From positions 1 through 35,261 of the forward strand of contig JBBBWG010001404.1 in the NCBI GenBank assembly GCA_037176905.1: a DNA stretch of 35,261 bases, read 5' to 3'. The translations under genes and the position numbers were made by a program. The stretch comes from Azolla pinnata (lineage: Eukaryota > Streptophyta > Polypodiopsida > Salviniales > Salviniaceae). The notes beneath the pieces were generated by a model. The model did not search any database and was not told the DNA's origin. It saw only the letters and a list, made by a program, of their open reading frames with translations. Position 1 is the stretch's first letter. Every line of letters begins with the position of its first letter. Of this stretch, positions 10,830-22,218 are shown piece after piece.

Positions 10830-12361
10830 AGAACTGGTGGAAGGGTACACATCTTTGGGCTATGTATATTATCGTGTCACATTTCATGTGCTCAAAGCCT
10901 GTTGCTTGCTTAAGTGTTGGTAGTGAATCCCCTGGATTCAAGAGGATGTATGGTCATGCTTCTGGTGCTAAATTAGCAGCAGAAATGGGGCAACAAATGT
11001 TTATCCTGTCACAGCCGTTTCTCAAAGTTGAGAGACTAGCGTTTCCAGCTCAAAAACTCTACAGATATTATTCTTGCAGCTCATCATTCCAGTCTTATGT
11101 GCTTGGTCAGATAAGAACAAGGCTTGAAATTGGAAGGCTGAATTGTATGAAGAAAATTTCAGCTGACAACCAACCCCCTAATTTGGAAAATACTTTTTTG
11201 CATCAGGTCAGACAACATGGTTGCGACTTCATTTAGCATGGGCGGCAATGGCTGCGAAATGTTAAGCAATCCAATCAATTTTTTTATGATTGTATCAGGG
11301 GAATGCTTTTGAAATGTTGATGTGGTAGTTATGTTATAAAAATGGCACTTGAGGAAGGGAATATGGCATATTCAAGAACCGGAGAATTGTATAGTTGTTT
11401 GGGCCTCAGTGGGGCCTCATGTTTCGATACGGCTCCATGGTTTCATGAATTGAAGGTATTTCATTGCTTGATTCCTCATCTAAATTAAAGAAGGCTGGTC
11501 ATTGACGAGTTGCCATTCGTTGTGGAATGCGATGCTGAGTGGGCAATTGATCCTAATTTAGCAAAGTTTAGTACTAGGTGGAGGTATACCTATTCTTTTA
11601 AATATGCTGTTAAGATAGTTAGGCATATCATTCAGGGAAGAGATACAAGTAATGCTTGCTGCTGAAATCCACTGTAGAATTTTTGGCCGACGTGCAATTT
11701 ACCAGCTTAGCAGAAGCTGTGAAAGATTCGGGCGCTCCAGTGGGCTTGTAACAGTCGGGGGCATGGATTACTTGTACAGGGATAGTTTCATTATGTCAAA
11801 TATGTAGGCAAGTGAAGCAGAGCTTGCAACATTGTTTATGGGCTTTGCCTGAATGCTCCACAAGTTTGGGATGAGAACATTGAGGCTTCCATGAATCATT
11901 TTTGAGCGAAATCGTCCTTCTCCAATGGAATCAGTCGAATCATCAACCAGTCTATGAAAACAATCGGTTTTTTTTATTATTTTGACTTCAACAATCATCA
12001 ATCGGTCAAAAGCCATCCTTCTGCGAATCGATCGGTGGATCGATCCTTCACCAGTTATCAGGTGAGTGAAATGAGTTGTTTTGGAGTGTTTTTGAGGTTT
12101 CTTGATTCAAAACCTAATGGAATGCAAGTTTGATACCAGCCGGTGCAGTTGTAGAAGCTTGCTGTGTACATTATTGGTGCGCCCACGATTTTGGGTGATT
12201 GAAGAGGGCACTTTTGAAGGCAGAAACTTGCAGCAAAGAGATCCTATTCTTGCTTGTGTCTGAGATCCCTTTCTTGTGATTGGGCTCCTTCTCTTCTCTT
12301 TCTGTTCTGGGGTTTTGCAGAACGTCCAGAAGGAAGAAGTTTTGAGCTTCAAAGGAAATGA

Positions 12362-12456
12362 AATGGAGAAGAAGAAGAAGAAGAAGAAGAAGAAGAAGAA
12401 GAAGAAGATGTTTTCTGAAGAAGAAGAAGAAGAAGATGTTTTCTGAAGAAGAAGAA

Positions 12457-12488
<32 letters not shown>

Positions 12489-12505
12489 AGAAGAAGAAAA
12501 AGAAT
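12362..12505. repeat. (GAA)n triplet array with internal repeat
   Basis: Three long GAA/GAG blocks are separated by two copies of GATGTTTTCTGAAG. In forward and reverse frames these give polyglutamate, polyarginine, polylysine or polyleucine. All large open frames here come from the repeat and are not genes. Confidence 0.92.
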
Positions 12506-12617
12506 TGAAAAACTGTTCAAAACTGTGGCCAAATCAAACCGCGTTCCCAAGTCAAACCTTCTCTTTCTCTGCCCTCTCGAGTTCCTTCCTCTTTCCTTCC
12601 ATGATCCTCTGCACATT

Positions 12618-13024
12618 GCTTGTGAATTCTCCATCTCCATCTCCATCTCCATCTCCATCTTCTTCTTCTTCTTCAATAAGCTCCAATATCCTGCCATCGC
12701 CATCGCCATCTCCAATCTTCTCGTCTTCCCCCCCCCCAATAAGCTCCAATTCCCTGCCATCGCCATAGCCCATCATCCTTTCCATCGTCTTCAGCATCAG
12801 CATCAGCATCAGCATCAGCATCACCTCCTCCTTCATCGCCATCCTCATCTGGGTCATCTTCTTCGTCTTCATCAATAAGCTTCTTGTCGCAATTCCTGAT
12901 CTCTGCCAATAATTGCTGGGGTTCCTCCACCTTCCTCTCCCCCCATCTGGGTCATCTTCTTCGTCTTCATCAATAAGCTTCTTGTCGCAATTCCTGATCT
13001 CTGCCAATAATTGCTGGGGTTCCT
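12618..13024. repeat. Nested short tandem repeats and a 98 bp duplication upstream of the LRR kinase gene
   Basis: In order, the stretch holds a (CCATCT)n run at about 12627-12660. A ~65 bp duplicate follows, of AATAAGCTCCAAT...CCTGCCATCGCCAT (12674 and 12738). Next is a (CAGCAT)n run at about 12790-12825. Last is a 98 bp duplication: the block starting TCTGGGTCATCTTCTTCGTC lies at about 12848 and 12946, each copy running to AATTGCTGGGGTTCCT. The second copy ends 57 bases before the kinase start codon, so it is likely transcribed leader. Confidence 0.85.
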
Positions 13025-13080
13025 TTCTGCACATGCCGTCTCAGAATACGCCGGGGCTCGCATGTCTGATCCAAGCAGCT

Positions 13081-15900
13081 ATGGCTTCTTCCTCCGCATT
13101 CCTCTTCTTCTCCATCTTGCTTCTCCTGGTTTCTGACCATTGCGCCATAGCCGACCTCCAGAACGATGCACAGGCTCTCCTCGCCTTCAAGAACAACCTG
13201 AGCAAGAACGCGACGAAGCTCTCCTCATGGCAGAATGCAACAAATGTCTGCGTTTCTTGGGCAGGGGTGACTTGCGGGAACTCAAGCTCCTCGTCTGATC
13301 AGAGGGTTCTCGCTCTTCGTCTTCCTGGGAGAAGCCTCTATGGATCCATCGCCGAAGGAACGCTGGGAAAGCTCGATTCTTTACAGGTCCTCAGTCTTCG
13401 CAACAACAGACTCCGAAGCTTTCCATCGGATCTCTCCAACTGCACCTCCCTCCGAGAGCTTTACCTCCACAACAACGAGTTCTCAGGGCCTTTGCCCTCC
13501 AACTTCTCTGCGTGGCCTCGTCTGCGTCGGATCGATCTCTCTTCCAACAGCTTCAATGGCTCCATTCCACCATCGCTGAACGATTCAACGAATCTGAGGT
13601 ATCTTCGGCTACAAGACAACAACTTGACGGGTTCCATTCCATCCCTGTCAGGCATCGCCGCGAACCTTCAGAACTTCAGCGTGGCGAGGAACAATCTGAG
13701 TGGATCGATACCTTCGTATTTGGCACGATTTGGACAGGAAAGCTTTGCAGGAAACAGCGATCTGTGTGGATCTCCGCTCCCGACGCCATGTCCAAGCACT
13801 CCTTCTCCTTCCCCGTCGCCATCGTCACCAGCACCGGCATCTTCATCATCACCATCACCCACAACTTCATCGCCATCACAGACATCTCCATCACCATCAC
13901 CGATACCCCCACAGTCAGGAAGCGGTCTCAAACCTGGCGTCATCGCTGCGATCGTGATAGGATCTGCAATCGGAGCGTTACTGCTCTTGTCGCTATGCTA
14001 TATTCTGTGTTTGAGACGACCCAAAAGCAAGGACAATACGGCAGGACCGCCTAGTCTTTATGCAGCCGGAAGGGAGTCATTCCAATCAAGATATGCCTAC
14101 CATAACGGCACCGACAATATCAAGACCATCAACAGCGAAGTGGCAAGAGCTATGCAAGTCGCGGCAGTGGAAGCAAACATTGAGAAGAGTAGCGGCTATG
14201 GCAGCAGCGCTACGGCTTCTGTCGATGGAAGGCGAGCTCCGAACAAGCTGACCTTCGTGGGGGACGATGATGGGAGACAGAACTACGATCTCGACGAGCT
14301 ACTCCGTGCTTCTGCAGAGGTTTTAGGGAAAGGAAGCTTCGGTACTTCGTACAAAGCTATAATGAGCGACGGCCTCACCCTGGTCGTGAAGAGGCTGAAG
14401 GAGGCTGGTGGGAGTCCGGAGGATGAAGCTACCTGCAAGGCGGCAATGGAGAAGCTGGGTGGGCTCAGGCATCCCAACCTTGTTCCCTTCAGGGCCTTCT
14501 TCTTCACGGAGAAGGAGAAGCTCATCATCTCCGATCACATGCCTCAGGGAAGCTTGTCTTCATTGCTTCACGGTAAGCTTCTCTTCTCTCTTTCGATAGT
14601 GTGCGCTTAGAAGTTAGTCCTTTTACACTCAAATATCAGTGTGATACATACTACTCAATGATTGTGTGCATCCTTGAAGCTTTGATGGCAAACTAAGTGA
14701 TGGGACATGTTATAATTGCACTTATCTAGGCTTCAACCTGAAAATGAGTGGGTGGGTGACTGATGTTTGGAGGATGATGATGGCTGGATGACATCGTCTC
14801 GATGACGATGATGTGATACATAATACTCAATGATTGTGTGCACCATTGAAACTTTGATGGCAAACCAAGTGATGGGACATGTGAAAAACCGCAACTGATT
14901 TAGGCTTCATACTGAAAATGGGTGGGGTGACTGATGTTTGGAGGAGGAGGATGGCTGGATGACCATCTGGATGATTGTCTCGATGATGAGGATGATGCTG
15001 ATGATGATGATGGAGACTAAGATGATTATGACAGTGTCTGGATGATGATGATGATGATGGAGACTAAGATGAGTATGACGGTGTCTGGATGATGATGATG
15101 ATGGAGACTAAGATGATTATGACAGTGTCTGGATGATGATGATGATGGAGACTTAAGATGATTATGACAGTGTCTGGATGATGATGATGATGGAGATTAA
15201 GATGATTATGACAGCGTCTGGATGATGATGATGATGGAGATTAAGATGATTATGACAGCGTCTGGATGATGATGATGATGATGGTGGAGACTTAAGATGA
15301 TTATGANNNNNNNNNNNNNNNNNNNNNNNNNNNNNNNNNNNNNNNNNNNNNNNNNNNNNNNNNNNNNNNNNNNNNNNNNNNNNNNNNNNNNNNNNNNNNN
15401 NNNNNNCAGTGTCTGGATGATGATGATGATGGAGACTTAAGATGATTATGACGGTGTCTGGATGATGATGATGATGATGGAGAGTTAAGATGATTATGAC
15501 AATGTCTGGATGATGATGATGATGGAGACTTAAGATGATTATGACGGTGTCTGGATGATGATGATGATGGAGACTTAAGATGATTATGACAGTGTCTGGA
15601 TGATGATGATGATGGTGGAGACTTAAGATGATTATGACAGCGTCTGGATGATGATGATGATGATGGTGGAGACTTAAGATGATTATGACAGTGTCTGGAT
15701 GATGATGATGATGGAGACTTAAGATGATTATGACGGTGTCTGGATGATGATGATGATGATGGAGACTAAGATGATTATGACAGTGTCTGGATGATGATGA
15801 TGATGGAGACAAAACGATCGTCGTGATCATGCCAGTGTTTGGATGATGATGATGATGATGATGATGGAGACAAAACGATTGTCGTGATCATGCCAGTGTT

Positions 15901-15934
<34 letters not shown>

Positions 15935-16658
15935 CGACGACGACGACGACGACGACGATGTTTGGATGGCGATAACGATGGCGACGGCAGCATGATGCTA
16001 GCGATGATGACGTTTGAATGATGAAGACACTGTTTGTTTCGGATTGCGACGAATTGAGGGCCATGATCATGCCCATGACGAAGAGCTTGGCTTCGCTTGA
16101 GCAGGGAATGGCAACAGCAGGGAGCCATTGGAGTGGGAGGCGAGGCTGAGGATCGCGTCGCAGGCAGCGAACGGGCTCGTGTTCCTGCACAGCAAGAAGG
16201 TGGTGCACGGCGGCATCAAGTCGTCGAACGTGTTGCTGGACAAGGAAGGCGCGGCGAGGTGGAGCGACTACGGGCTGCTGACGGAGGTCGCGGCTCGCGC
16301 GCCGGGTGTGAAACCGGGCGGCTACACGCCTCCCGAGGCAGCCCCCGATGCGAGGAAGATCAACTACAAGGGCGATGTCTACTCGTTCGGCGTTCTGCTG
16401 CTGGAGCTCGTCACCGGGAAGTCCCCGCAGAAGCTGCTCCTCGAGCCGGATTCGGACCTGCCCAAGTGGGTCGAATCGCGCGCCAGCGACGAAGATGCCA
16501 TGGATCCAGCGATCCAAGCGAATCGCGAGCTCGACGACGTTCTCGGCCTCCTCCGCATCGCGTTGCTCTGCGTCTCTCCTTCCCCTGAGAAGAGGCCCCA
16601 CATGGTGGAAATCGTGAAGAGCGTCCAGGATCTCGCCGAGAAGCAAGCTGTCGCGTGA
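13081..16658 (+). CDS. LRR receptor-like kinase, probable inactive (subfamily III, At2g26730-like)
   Basis: Two exons, 13081-14572 and 16105-16658, join in phase (CAC G | GG AAT) to give 681 aa. The chosen ATG opens a clean signal peptide (MASSSAFLFFSILLLLVS). A further in-frame ATG at 13033 would put polar residues before it. An N-terminal LRR cap (DAQALLAFKNNL...SWAGVTC) is followed by about five LRRs, a Cys pair (DLCGSPLPTPC), a Ser/Pro-rich linker and one membrane span at about residues 286-308 (GVIAAIVIGSAIGALLLL). The cytoplasmic kinase-like domain has an intact glycine loop (GKGSFGTSYKA) and the ATP lysine (VVKRL). The catalytic HRD is VHGGIKSSN, and DFG is SDYG. Loss of the HRD aspartate predicts a pseudokinase, which is usual in this subfamily. 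Such receptors act at the plasma membrane in wall and development signalling. The ligand is unknown. The intron position just after the SLSSLLHG block is also the usual one for the subfamily. Confidence 0.92.
14641..14985. repeat. ~172 bp tandem duplication inside the kinase-gene intron
   Basis: GTGATACATA...ACTCAATGATTGTGTGCA begins at 14641 and again at 14813. The two copies are similar through TGATGTTTGGAGGA and lead into the GATGAT array. The copies differ by scattered substitutions and small indels. Confidence 0.85.
14986..15960. repeat. GATGAT-rich intronic minisatellite interrupted by an assembly gap
   Basis: The unit is about 42-54 bases, of the form AAGATGATTATGAC, AGTGTCTGGATGATGATG, ATGGAGACTT, repeated at least 17 times in the sequenced part. 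GAT number varies between units. The last units change to GACAAAACGATCGTCGTGAT and end in GAT and GAC triplet runs. The array fills most of the 1,532-base intron of the LRR kinase gene. Polyhistidine open frames on the minus strand are by-products. Confidence 0.95.
15307..15406. other. Assembly gap of exactly 100 N
   Basis: One hundred N bases interrupt the intronic array. A round 100 is the usual placeholder for a gap of unknown size, so the true array and intron length are unknown. Both flanks are array units and no exon is affected. Confidence 0.97.
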
Positions 16659-18240
16659 AATCTGGTTTGGTTCTCTCTCGCTCTCTCTCTGGTTTCAATT
16701 CATTTCGGAGAAATGGCTTGTTTCTTGAGCTCGCAAAGCCTTTGATCGGTGTCGATCGATCAATCAAAAGCGCAAGGGGAACCGACATATGTACATTATT
16801 GGGTGGCGAGGAGGAACGCACACTCTCGATAATATACCAGGCGCAGCTCGCGACACACTCTTTCATGGCAGTGGAAGGTTGCTTCTCTGCCGATTCCTTT
16901 TGTTTTTCTTTCATACCTTCGATTTCCATAGCCTCTTATGCTTTCATGACAGTTTTACTGGAGGGGGGGGGGGGGGTCGCCGCAAATAAAAACCTAGAGC
17001 CAAGCATGTGACTGTTTGGTGGTAGGATCCTTGGAATGTGTAAATAAATTCTACTCCACAAAATGTGTGTAATATATGCAGACTTTGTTTGTACTCCATA
17101 TAGTTTTTCTGTAACAAGTATGCACAGACAACATTGTAATTTTTATACTGTCACACACTCTGTAATTTGTGGCTGTTCCACAAGCATTGATCTGTTCAAC
17201 AGCAGGGATGTACATATCATGCAAGAATGATCATGGAAGGCTTGATGCAGAAGTGTGAATCTCAGAGGTAGGTGGTGACATGATGTGTCTGGTTTCACAA
17301 AGCTCTGTGAGTTCATTAGCCATGGTCAATTTGGATGGTCAAAATTTTGGTGTGCAGGAAGCAAAATGAATGTGCTGCTCCACTCCCCATCAAATTGTGA
17401 TGGCTAAATTGATTGGGGATGGTGCAACTTGATGCTTTGCTTCCCAATGAATAAATCTCAGCTTGTGTAAGCATAATAGAATGTTTGATTAGTGTATCAA
17501 CAGAATTGTACTCAGATAGTTTAGCTTGGAAATTTTCATCACCAAATGTATTGCTCCCAAATTGTACAACTGATTGCCAAAAGTCTATTAGGAAAAAGCC
17601 ATAGGGACAAATTTTCTTTAGTTAGTGGTTTCTTGCTTCCCCTTCATTCTTCCTTTGAAGTCAAGCTTCGATGGCATTATATATATTCTATCTTCACATA
17701 AGTCTGAAGGTATAAACCGAGATATGAGATTCATAATTATGAGCTTCTAGCCATCATAAACCCCTTGGAATATTTGCAAATCACGAGAATCTCACATATG
17801 CTTCACTCGATTCGAGCTCGAAGATGGTTTCAGGCTCATTTGGGCACACAATTCTTGACACCTGCTCGGCTTCGTTGTTACATACCACCTGAAAGCGCCG
17901 GATGGAATGTTTGATCTTGAACATCTCCTCTAGCAACGCATTCGAATTGCTCACCGAAAAAAGGTTTCTGTTGGGTCCCGATTCAGGCTTTTATATGTTA
18001 TGACAGACAACAAGAAGCATTTTCAAAGCCCCTAAGAAGATCCATTTGAACCCAGACTATATTCCTTTGAAAGCCACCACGATCGCTATGATCGGAAATG
18101 TCGTTAACTGAAGTTTTTTTTTCCTAGGCCAAGCACTCCGAATTCGGCAAACCGATGTTGTAGCGCGGTTCTATCCTCGGAATCAATCATGATTATGACT
18201 TTGATTGCTTAATTACCCTAATTGCCCACTTAAGTATGCA
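16659..18240. other. Intergenic region downstream of the LRR kinase gene
   Basis: The first few hundred bases should be the kinase 3' untranslated region. It includes a run of 14 G at 16963-16976. The rest is AT-rich with no recognised gene. A minus-strand open frame without an early ATG lies at 17781-17990 and is listed separately. Confidence 0.5.
17781..17990 (-). other. Unassigned minus-strand open frame, possible gene remnant
   Basis: Seventy codons are open from a stop at 17991 to the TGA at 17781-17783. The frame reads ...RNLFSVSNSNALLEEM, then FKIKHSIRRFQVVCNNEAEQ, and ends FELESSEAYVRFS. The composition is balanced and free of low complexity, unlike most open frames in this window. 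The same frame upstream (LTTFPIIAIVVAFKGI, then two stops) and a run of nine A bases at about 18117-18125 are compatible with a decayed coding sequence. I recognise no family, and it may be chance. Confidence 0.2.
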
Positions 18241-18250
18241 CATAAGTATG

Positions 18251-18310
18251 CCTAACCCTAACCCTAACCCTAGCCCTAGCCCTAGCCCTAACCCTAACCC
18301 TAACCCTAAC
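18251..18310. repeat. Interstitial telomere-like hexamer array (CCTAAC)n
   Basis: Exactly ten 6-base units: three CCTAAC, three CCTAGC, four CCTAAC. The unit is the 6-base TTAGGG type, not the 7-base TTTAGGG common in plants. About 25 bases further on, TTAGGGTTTAGG (about 18338-18349) carries the 7-base plant spacing. The array lies about 360 bases upstream of the rhomboid start codon and may act as telo-box promoter elements. Confidence 0.93.
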
Positions 18311-18479
18311 AGGTTATCCGCTTTGACAGGCTGAATTAGGGTTTAGGCAAAGTGCGCCATGGAAGCTTGCAGGGCAACGAAGGAAGGAAGAAACCTTGCG
18401 TTCTCGGAGAGACAGCGACGGAGACGGAGACGGAGACTGCCGCTGCAGAGAGAAGCTCGCGATGCTTTCTCGCATCGAC

Positions 18480-18560
18480 ATGATTCTTCTCCTTCTTCTG
18501 CTTCCTTCTTCTTCTTCCTTCTTCTGCTTCTTCCCCTCCCAATCTCCCCTTCCAAACCTC
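18480..18560 (+). repeat. CTT/CTTCTG pyrimidine tract in the presumed rhomboid leader
   Basis: An imperfect CTTCTT/CTTCTG tract begins about 190 bases before the rhomboid ATG at 18671. In gene sense it is again CTT, as seen near most genes here. The open frames over it in both directions are low complexity. Confidence 0.8.
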
Positions 18561-18670
18561 CCCCGCATCGACAAGCCATGTCGCTGCTTCCTCCCCCTTG
18601 CTCCGCTTCTTGACCCTCTCCCTGATCTTCTCGCTTGCTCTGGCCGCGTTTCGCTCCTTTCCTCCGGAGA

Positions 18671-21041
18671 ATGCCGCGCTTGGCACCCGCATGGGGGTCG
18701 CTCGCCCGAACTGTATCCGAGAGCTGGCGATGGAATAGTCGGAAAGCGGTAGATGATAGGGCGAGGGGAGGTGGTTCAAAATGGCGATCGTTTCTCATAC
18801 CCGGCGTTTGCGCAGCAGAGGTTTTGTTTCTGATCGTGGCAATGTACGTGAACGACTGCCCAGAACATTCAGATTTCTGTGTTTTGCGGTTTCTCGGAAG
18901 GCTGTCGTTTCAGCCGTTCAGAGAGAATCCACTGCTGGGGCCCTCCTCCGCCACGTAAGTACATACTCTGAATCTCCGGGAAAAACTAGGTTTTTCTTTT
19001 ACAAAGGGTTTCAGTCTGGGAGTTTCCGATCTGTTTAGTGAAGGAAGAGCGATGGATGAATGCGATTCTTTTTTTCGTTTCCAGCTCTCTGAAAGAATGA
19101 GGATCTACATAAAAGACGCGAAATTCATTTGCAGCAGATGTGTGTTTTAGGAAAATTGTCTGACGATAGCATTCTATCCCATTAATCAATGTACGCATCC
19201 AGGGCTCTCCTGAAAGCCCTTTAAATCCAGAAACGGAGTAAAAAACGTTTCTTTTTTTAATCCTTATCAGTGACTGTGATGGATATCTATCCAATGGTTT
19301 TCAACAAAAAATAATGTTCTGCACAAAGAAGTTTTTCGTATAGAATTAATGGTATTACGTTTAGTAACCAGATGGAAGCATGTAAGAGTGGTCGAAGCTA
19401 AAGAGAATGGTGTCTATCGAAGTGAGTACCTTTGTCATTGGACACAAGCTCAAATGCATTCTTCTGTTTAGGTCATTTTTGTCATTTCTATGTGCTTTTT
19501 AAGATGCATCGGTTATATCCTCACTCCTACATGTGCATCTAGTAGGCATCTATGCTATATTCACAAAGATATTTTATTTAATTATTTCATTCTATGGTAT
19601 ATCCAGGGCTCTGATGAGACTTTTTTCCCCTCTTTGACGTCTTGCATCAGATTATTGAAACTGGGTGGATTATCCATTGATCGGCTGTGGTGTATCTTCA
19701 CTTGCATTTGGTTGCATGCAGGCATTTTACATCTTGTTGTGAATATTTTGAGTTTGCTGTATATTGGAATACCACTGGAACAAGAGTTTGGATTCGGTGA
19801 GTCAATTTTCTATTTGCCACTGTGTATCACAGGATGATTTGGAGAATAAAAGGCTCAAATTGATTTCTTCTTGTTGGGCACACATCGGATAGGAAGGATA
19901 GGCATGATATTCTTTCTATCTGGAATTGGCGGTAGCCTCTTTGGAACACTTTTTATTCAGCATCATGTCTCTGCTGGTGCATCTACACCATTATTTGGCT
20001 TGCTAGGAGCAATGCTTTCTGAATTAATCACCAACTTGCCCCATCATAAGAGAAAGGTTGGCCTTATGATTGCATATATCTCAGGTTTCAATAAGCTAAC
20101 ACAATTATTATACCATGAAAAGTTTAGAGCCAGTGATCCTTGTCTTCTTTCTTCTTTGCAGTTCTTATCATTGATGAGTATTTTTTGTGTATCTTCCTTG
20201 AATCTAGCTATTGGAATATTCCCACATACTGGAAACGTTGCTCCCATTGGGGGGTTTGTGCTTGGTGTCTGGTTGGGGTTTATGTTTCTTATGCAAAATC
20301 AGCATGATTCGAACTCTGCAGCACCAGGCCAAGGACCAAAACTTCTTGTAAAATATGGACATAGAGTTGTTCTTTGGGTCATCTCGGCTATTCTTCTATG
20401 CATAGGGTAATGACGCCAGTCAAATTTTTTTATTCTTCTTGTTTTCGTGTGAGTACATATATGCTCTGTGTTGAGCAGAACTTGCTTGTAATCCTTTGGT
20501 TTATGGAAAGCTACTAAGCTCCTGGAGTTCTCTAATGTTACAAATATAAGCTCACCTGTTAATGATGTAGGGGTGGGTATTGCAGTGCGTTCTGTTGTTT
20601 TCCGTAACTATATATGAAGATGTTTGTATTGACATAGAGAGTGTAAGGGATGTAACCAGATCAAGAAATGTAAATTAATAATCCACTATGCAATCATGCT
20701 GATTGGGCTCTGTTGTCGTTGATGTGCAGTTTCATCACTCTTATAATACTGGCTTTGCATGGGGTAAATGCTAGTGCAAATTGTGGTTGGTGCCAATACT
20801 TTGTTTGCGTGCCCTCTCCTTGGTGGAATTGCAACAACGATGAAGCAGCCAAGCGGGCAACTTGTAAGGTAAGTAGAAACTACGTGTCTTCGAAAGAGCT
20901 CAGACTGTCATTTCACATGTGCACTAAACACAGTGGCAGCATTGTTGCAGTATGTGATCAGTGGTGGTTATATGTTCCTGAGATGCATGAACAATAAAAG
21001 GGCCCAATTGTTCAATGGGTTCTATTCAGGTTCTTCGATAA
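18671..21041 (+). CDS. RBL: Rhomboid-like protein, predicted inactive (catalytic His replaced)
   Basis: Exons 18671-18954, 19651-19796, 19893-20056, 20162-20406 and 20730-20868, then probably 21030-21041 (VLR and stop), close in phase to give 329 aa. If the GTAAGT donor at 20869 is not used, the frame runs to a stop at 20997 (368 aa). Rhomboids are intramembrane serine proteases. The plant RBL form is clear: [47 protein letters not shown], and a C-terminal [17 protein letters not shown]. The WLHAG..H..N oxyanion residues are kept. The nucleophile Ser174 is present but in GAST instead of GASG, and the catalytic His of the usual FAHIGG is Pro226 (NVAPIGG). This predicts loss of proteolysis. The 20057-20161 intron is chosen because removing it restores the family's exact spacing between LPHHKRK and NLAIGI. 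Confidence 0.88.
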
Positions 21042-22218
21042 AGATGCTGTGTGCATCTCTCTGCCGCGGTTAATCTGGATCTTGAACCAATATTTGTTAC
21101 TATAGCTGGTGTAACTTTTACTCTGATCTATTATCAAGTTCAGAGTGGTAAAACATATCTATATACATCTACGATCTGCATACTAATTTTCTTCTCTATA
21201 TTGAGCATGGCAGTGATTTGTACGCATGATATTTGAAGCCAATCATTATTTTGTTTATTCTGAATGTACTCAGAATACAGGGAAAATTGTACTAGCCTGT
21301 AACCCTGTAGCCTTGTATTATTATCTCAGATTTCACTACCCTGAACGTGCAAAGTGTATTTATGTACTTCCATCAAGATTGAAAAATAGAATGCTGAACA
21401 CTGATCAGATATTAATCCAGATTATCTTGGGCGCATCGATTAAAGCAGATACCCCTGGTTAAAAAGGGTTTTTAAAAGACAGCACCAGTCTCGATTTCGA
21501 CCTGGTCTTGAAGATATTGCGTTTCGTATTTTAAAGAGATATCAAAGATTCTTTATATTTCAAACCTTGAATAGCTACTATGATCTGAGAAAAACATATC
21601 TGTGAATTTGATGATTGCACTTTGGCAGTTTGTTCAGTGTGTGAGAAGTGACCTTAAAGTAAGTCCATTAATTGAAAAGCAATTGTGATTAGGATGGGCG
21701 ATGCCCAGTTGTGCAACCGATAGATGCCATTGTAAGCGTTGTAATCAACTCAATAAACATACATTTCAGTGTATGTTCTGTTGTTTTGAACCCCTTTACT
21801 GAACTTTGGAACAGAATTAGGAAAGGGTATGACCGGATCTGCAAGAAGGATTGAATAGTCTCGTCAACCTTCCAAAGAGAGGAGGCATTTCATATGCGCA
21901 AACAGTGGTAGAATCTGTTCAGAGTCGATTACAAACTTCCAATTTCAACTTCTACTGGATTTTTCATGGTAGTGGTAAAAGAATTCATGCCGTTCTATTC
22001 TCTTAGATTGTGGCTTTGATGATGATGATGATGCTGGTGATGGTGATGATGATGAGGAGGAGGAGGATTGGGTGGGAGATTCACACGCTGATTAGATTCA
22101 AAGGAATCATGTCGCCCAGCTAACCAAGGAGAAGCCGTATGTATGCATACATTGAAGTGGGGATTATGATGCTCGTCGCTGCGCAGCGATGGAGCGATTG
22201 TGGGTGGTGGTATGATTT
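21042..22218. other. Intergenic region between convergent genes
   Basis: This AT-rich stretch should contain the rhomboid 3' untranslated region. Open frames at 21051-21236 and 21226-21462 have no family signature. A GAT/GGA triplet tract at about 22015-22075 lies near the end. No recognised gene is present. Confidence 0.5.

Larger units (their letters stand above)
8850..12340. other. Long intergenic region, no recognised gene
   Basis: About 3.5 kb lies between the GTE gene and the leader of the next kinase gene. The first few hundred bases should be the GTE 3' untranslated region. Open frames such as 10805-11236 on the plus strand (143 codons) have no family signature and lie over a tandem duplication. 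I cannot exclude a non-coding transcript. A strong donor-like CAG/GTGAGT at 12058-12066 could end a leader exon of the downstream kinase gene. Confidence 0.5.

Noticed and set aside
12107..13063. Several large open frames on both strands
   Set aside because: They run through GAA, CCATCT and CAGCAT repeats and give polyglutamate, polyleucine, polyserine or Met-Lys repeats. No domain is present, and the upstream part of the real kinase gene explains the transcribed portion.
15162..16128. Polyhistidine open frames on the minus strand
   Set aside because: They are translations of the GATGAT minisatellite in the kinase-gene intron, and one crosses the N gap.
18251..18310. A true chromosome end
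   Set aside because: Only ten units with an internal variant block are present, flanked by unique sequence and genes on both sides, so the array is interstitial.
20085..20161. A 77-base intron in the rhomboid gene using GTTTCA at 20085
   Set aside because: Removing it breaks the frame before NLAIGI. The donor at 20057 gives a 105-base phase-0 intron and the exact family spacing.
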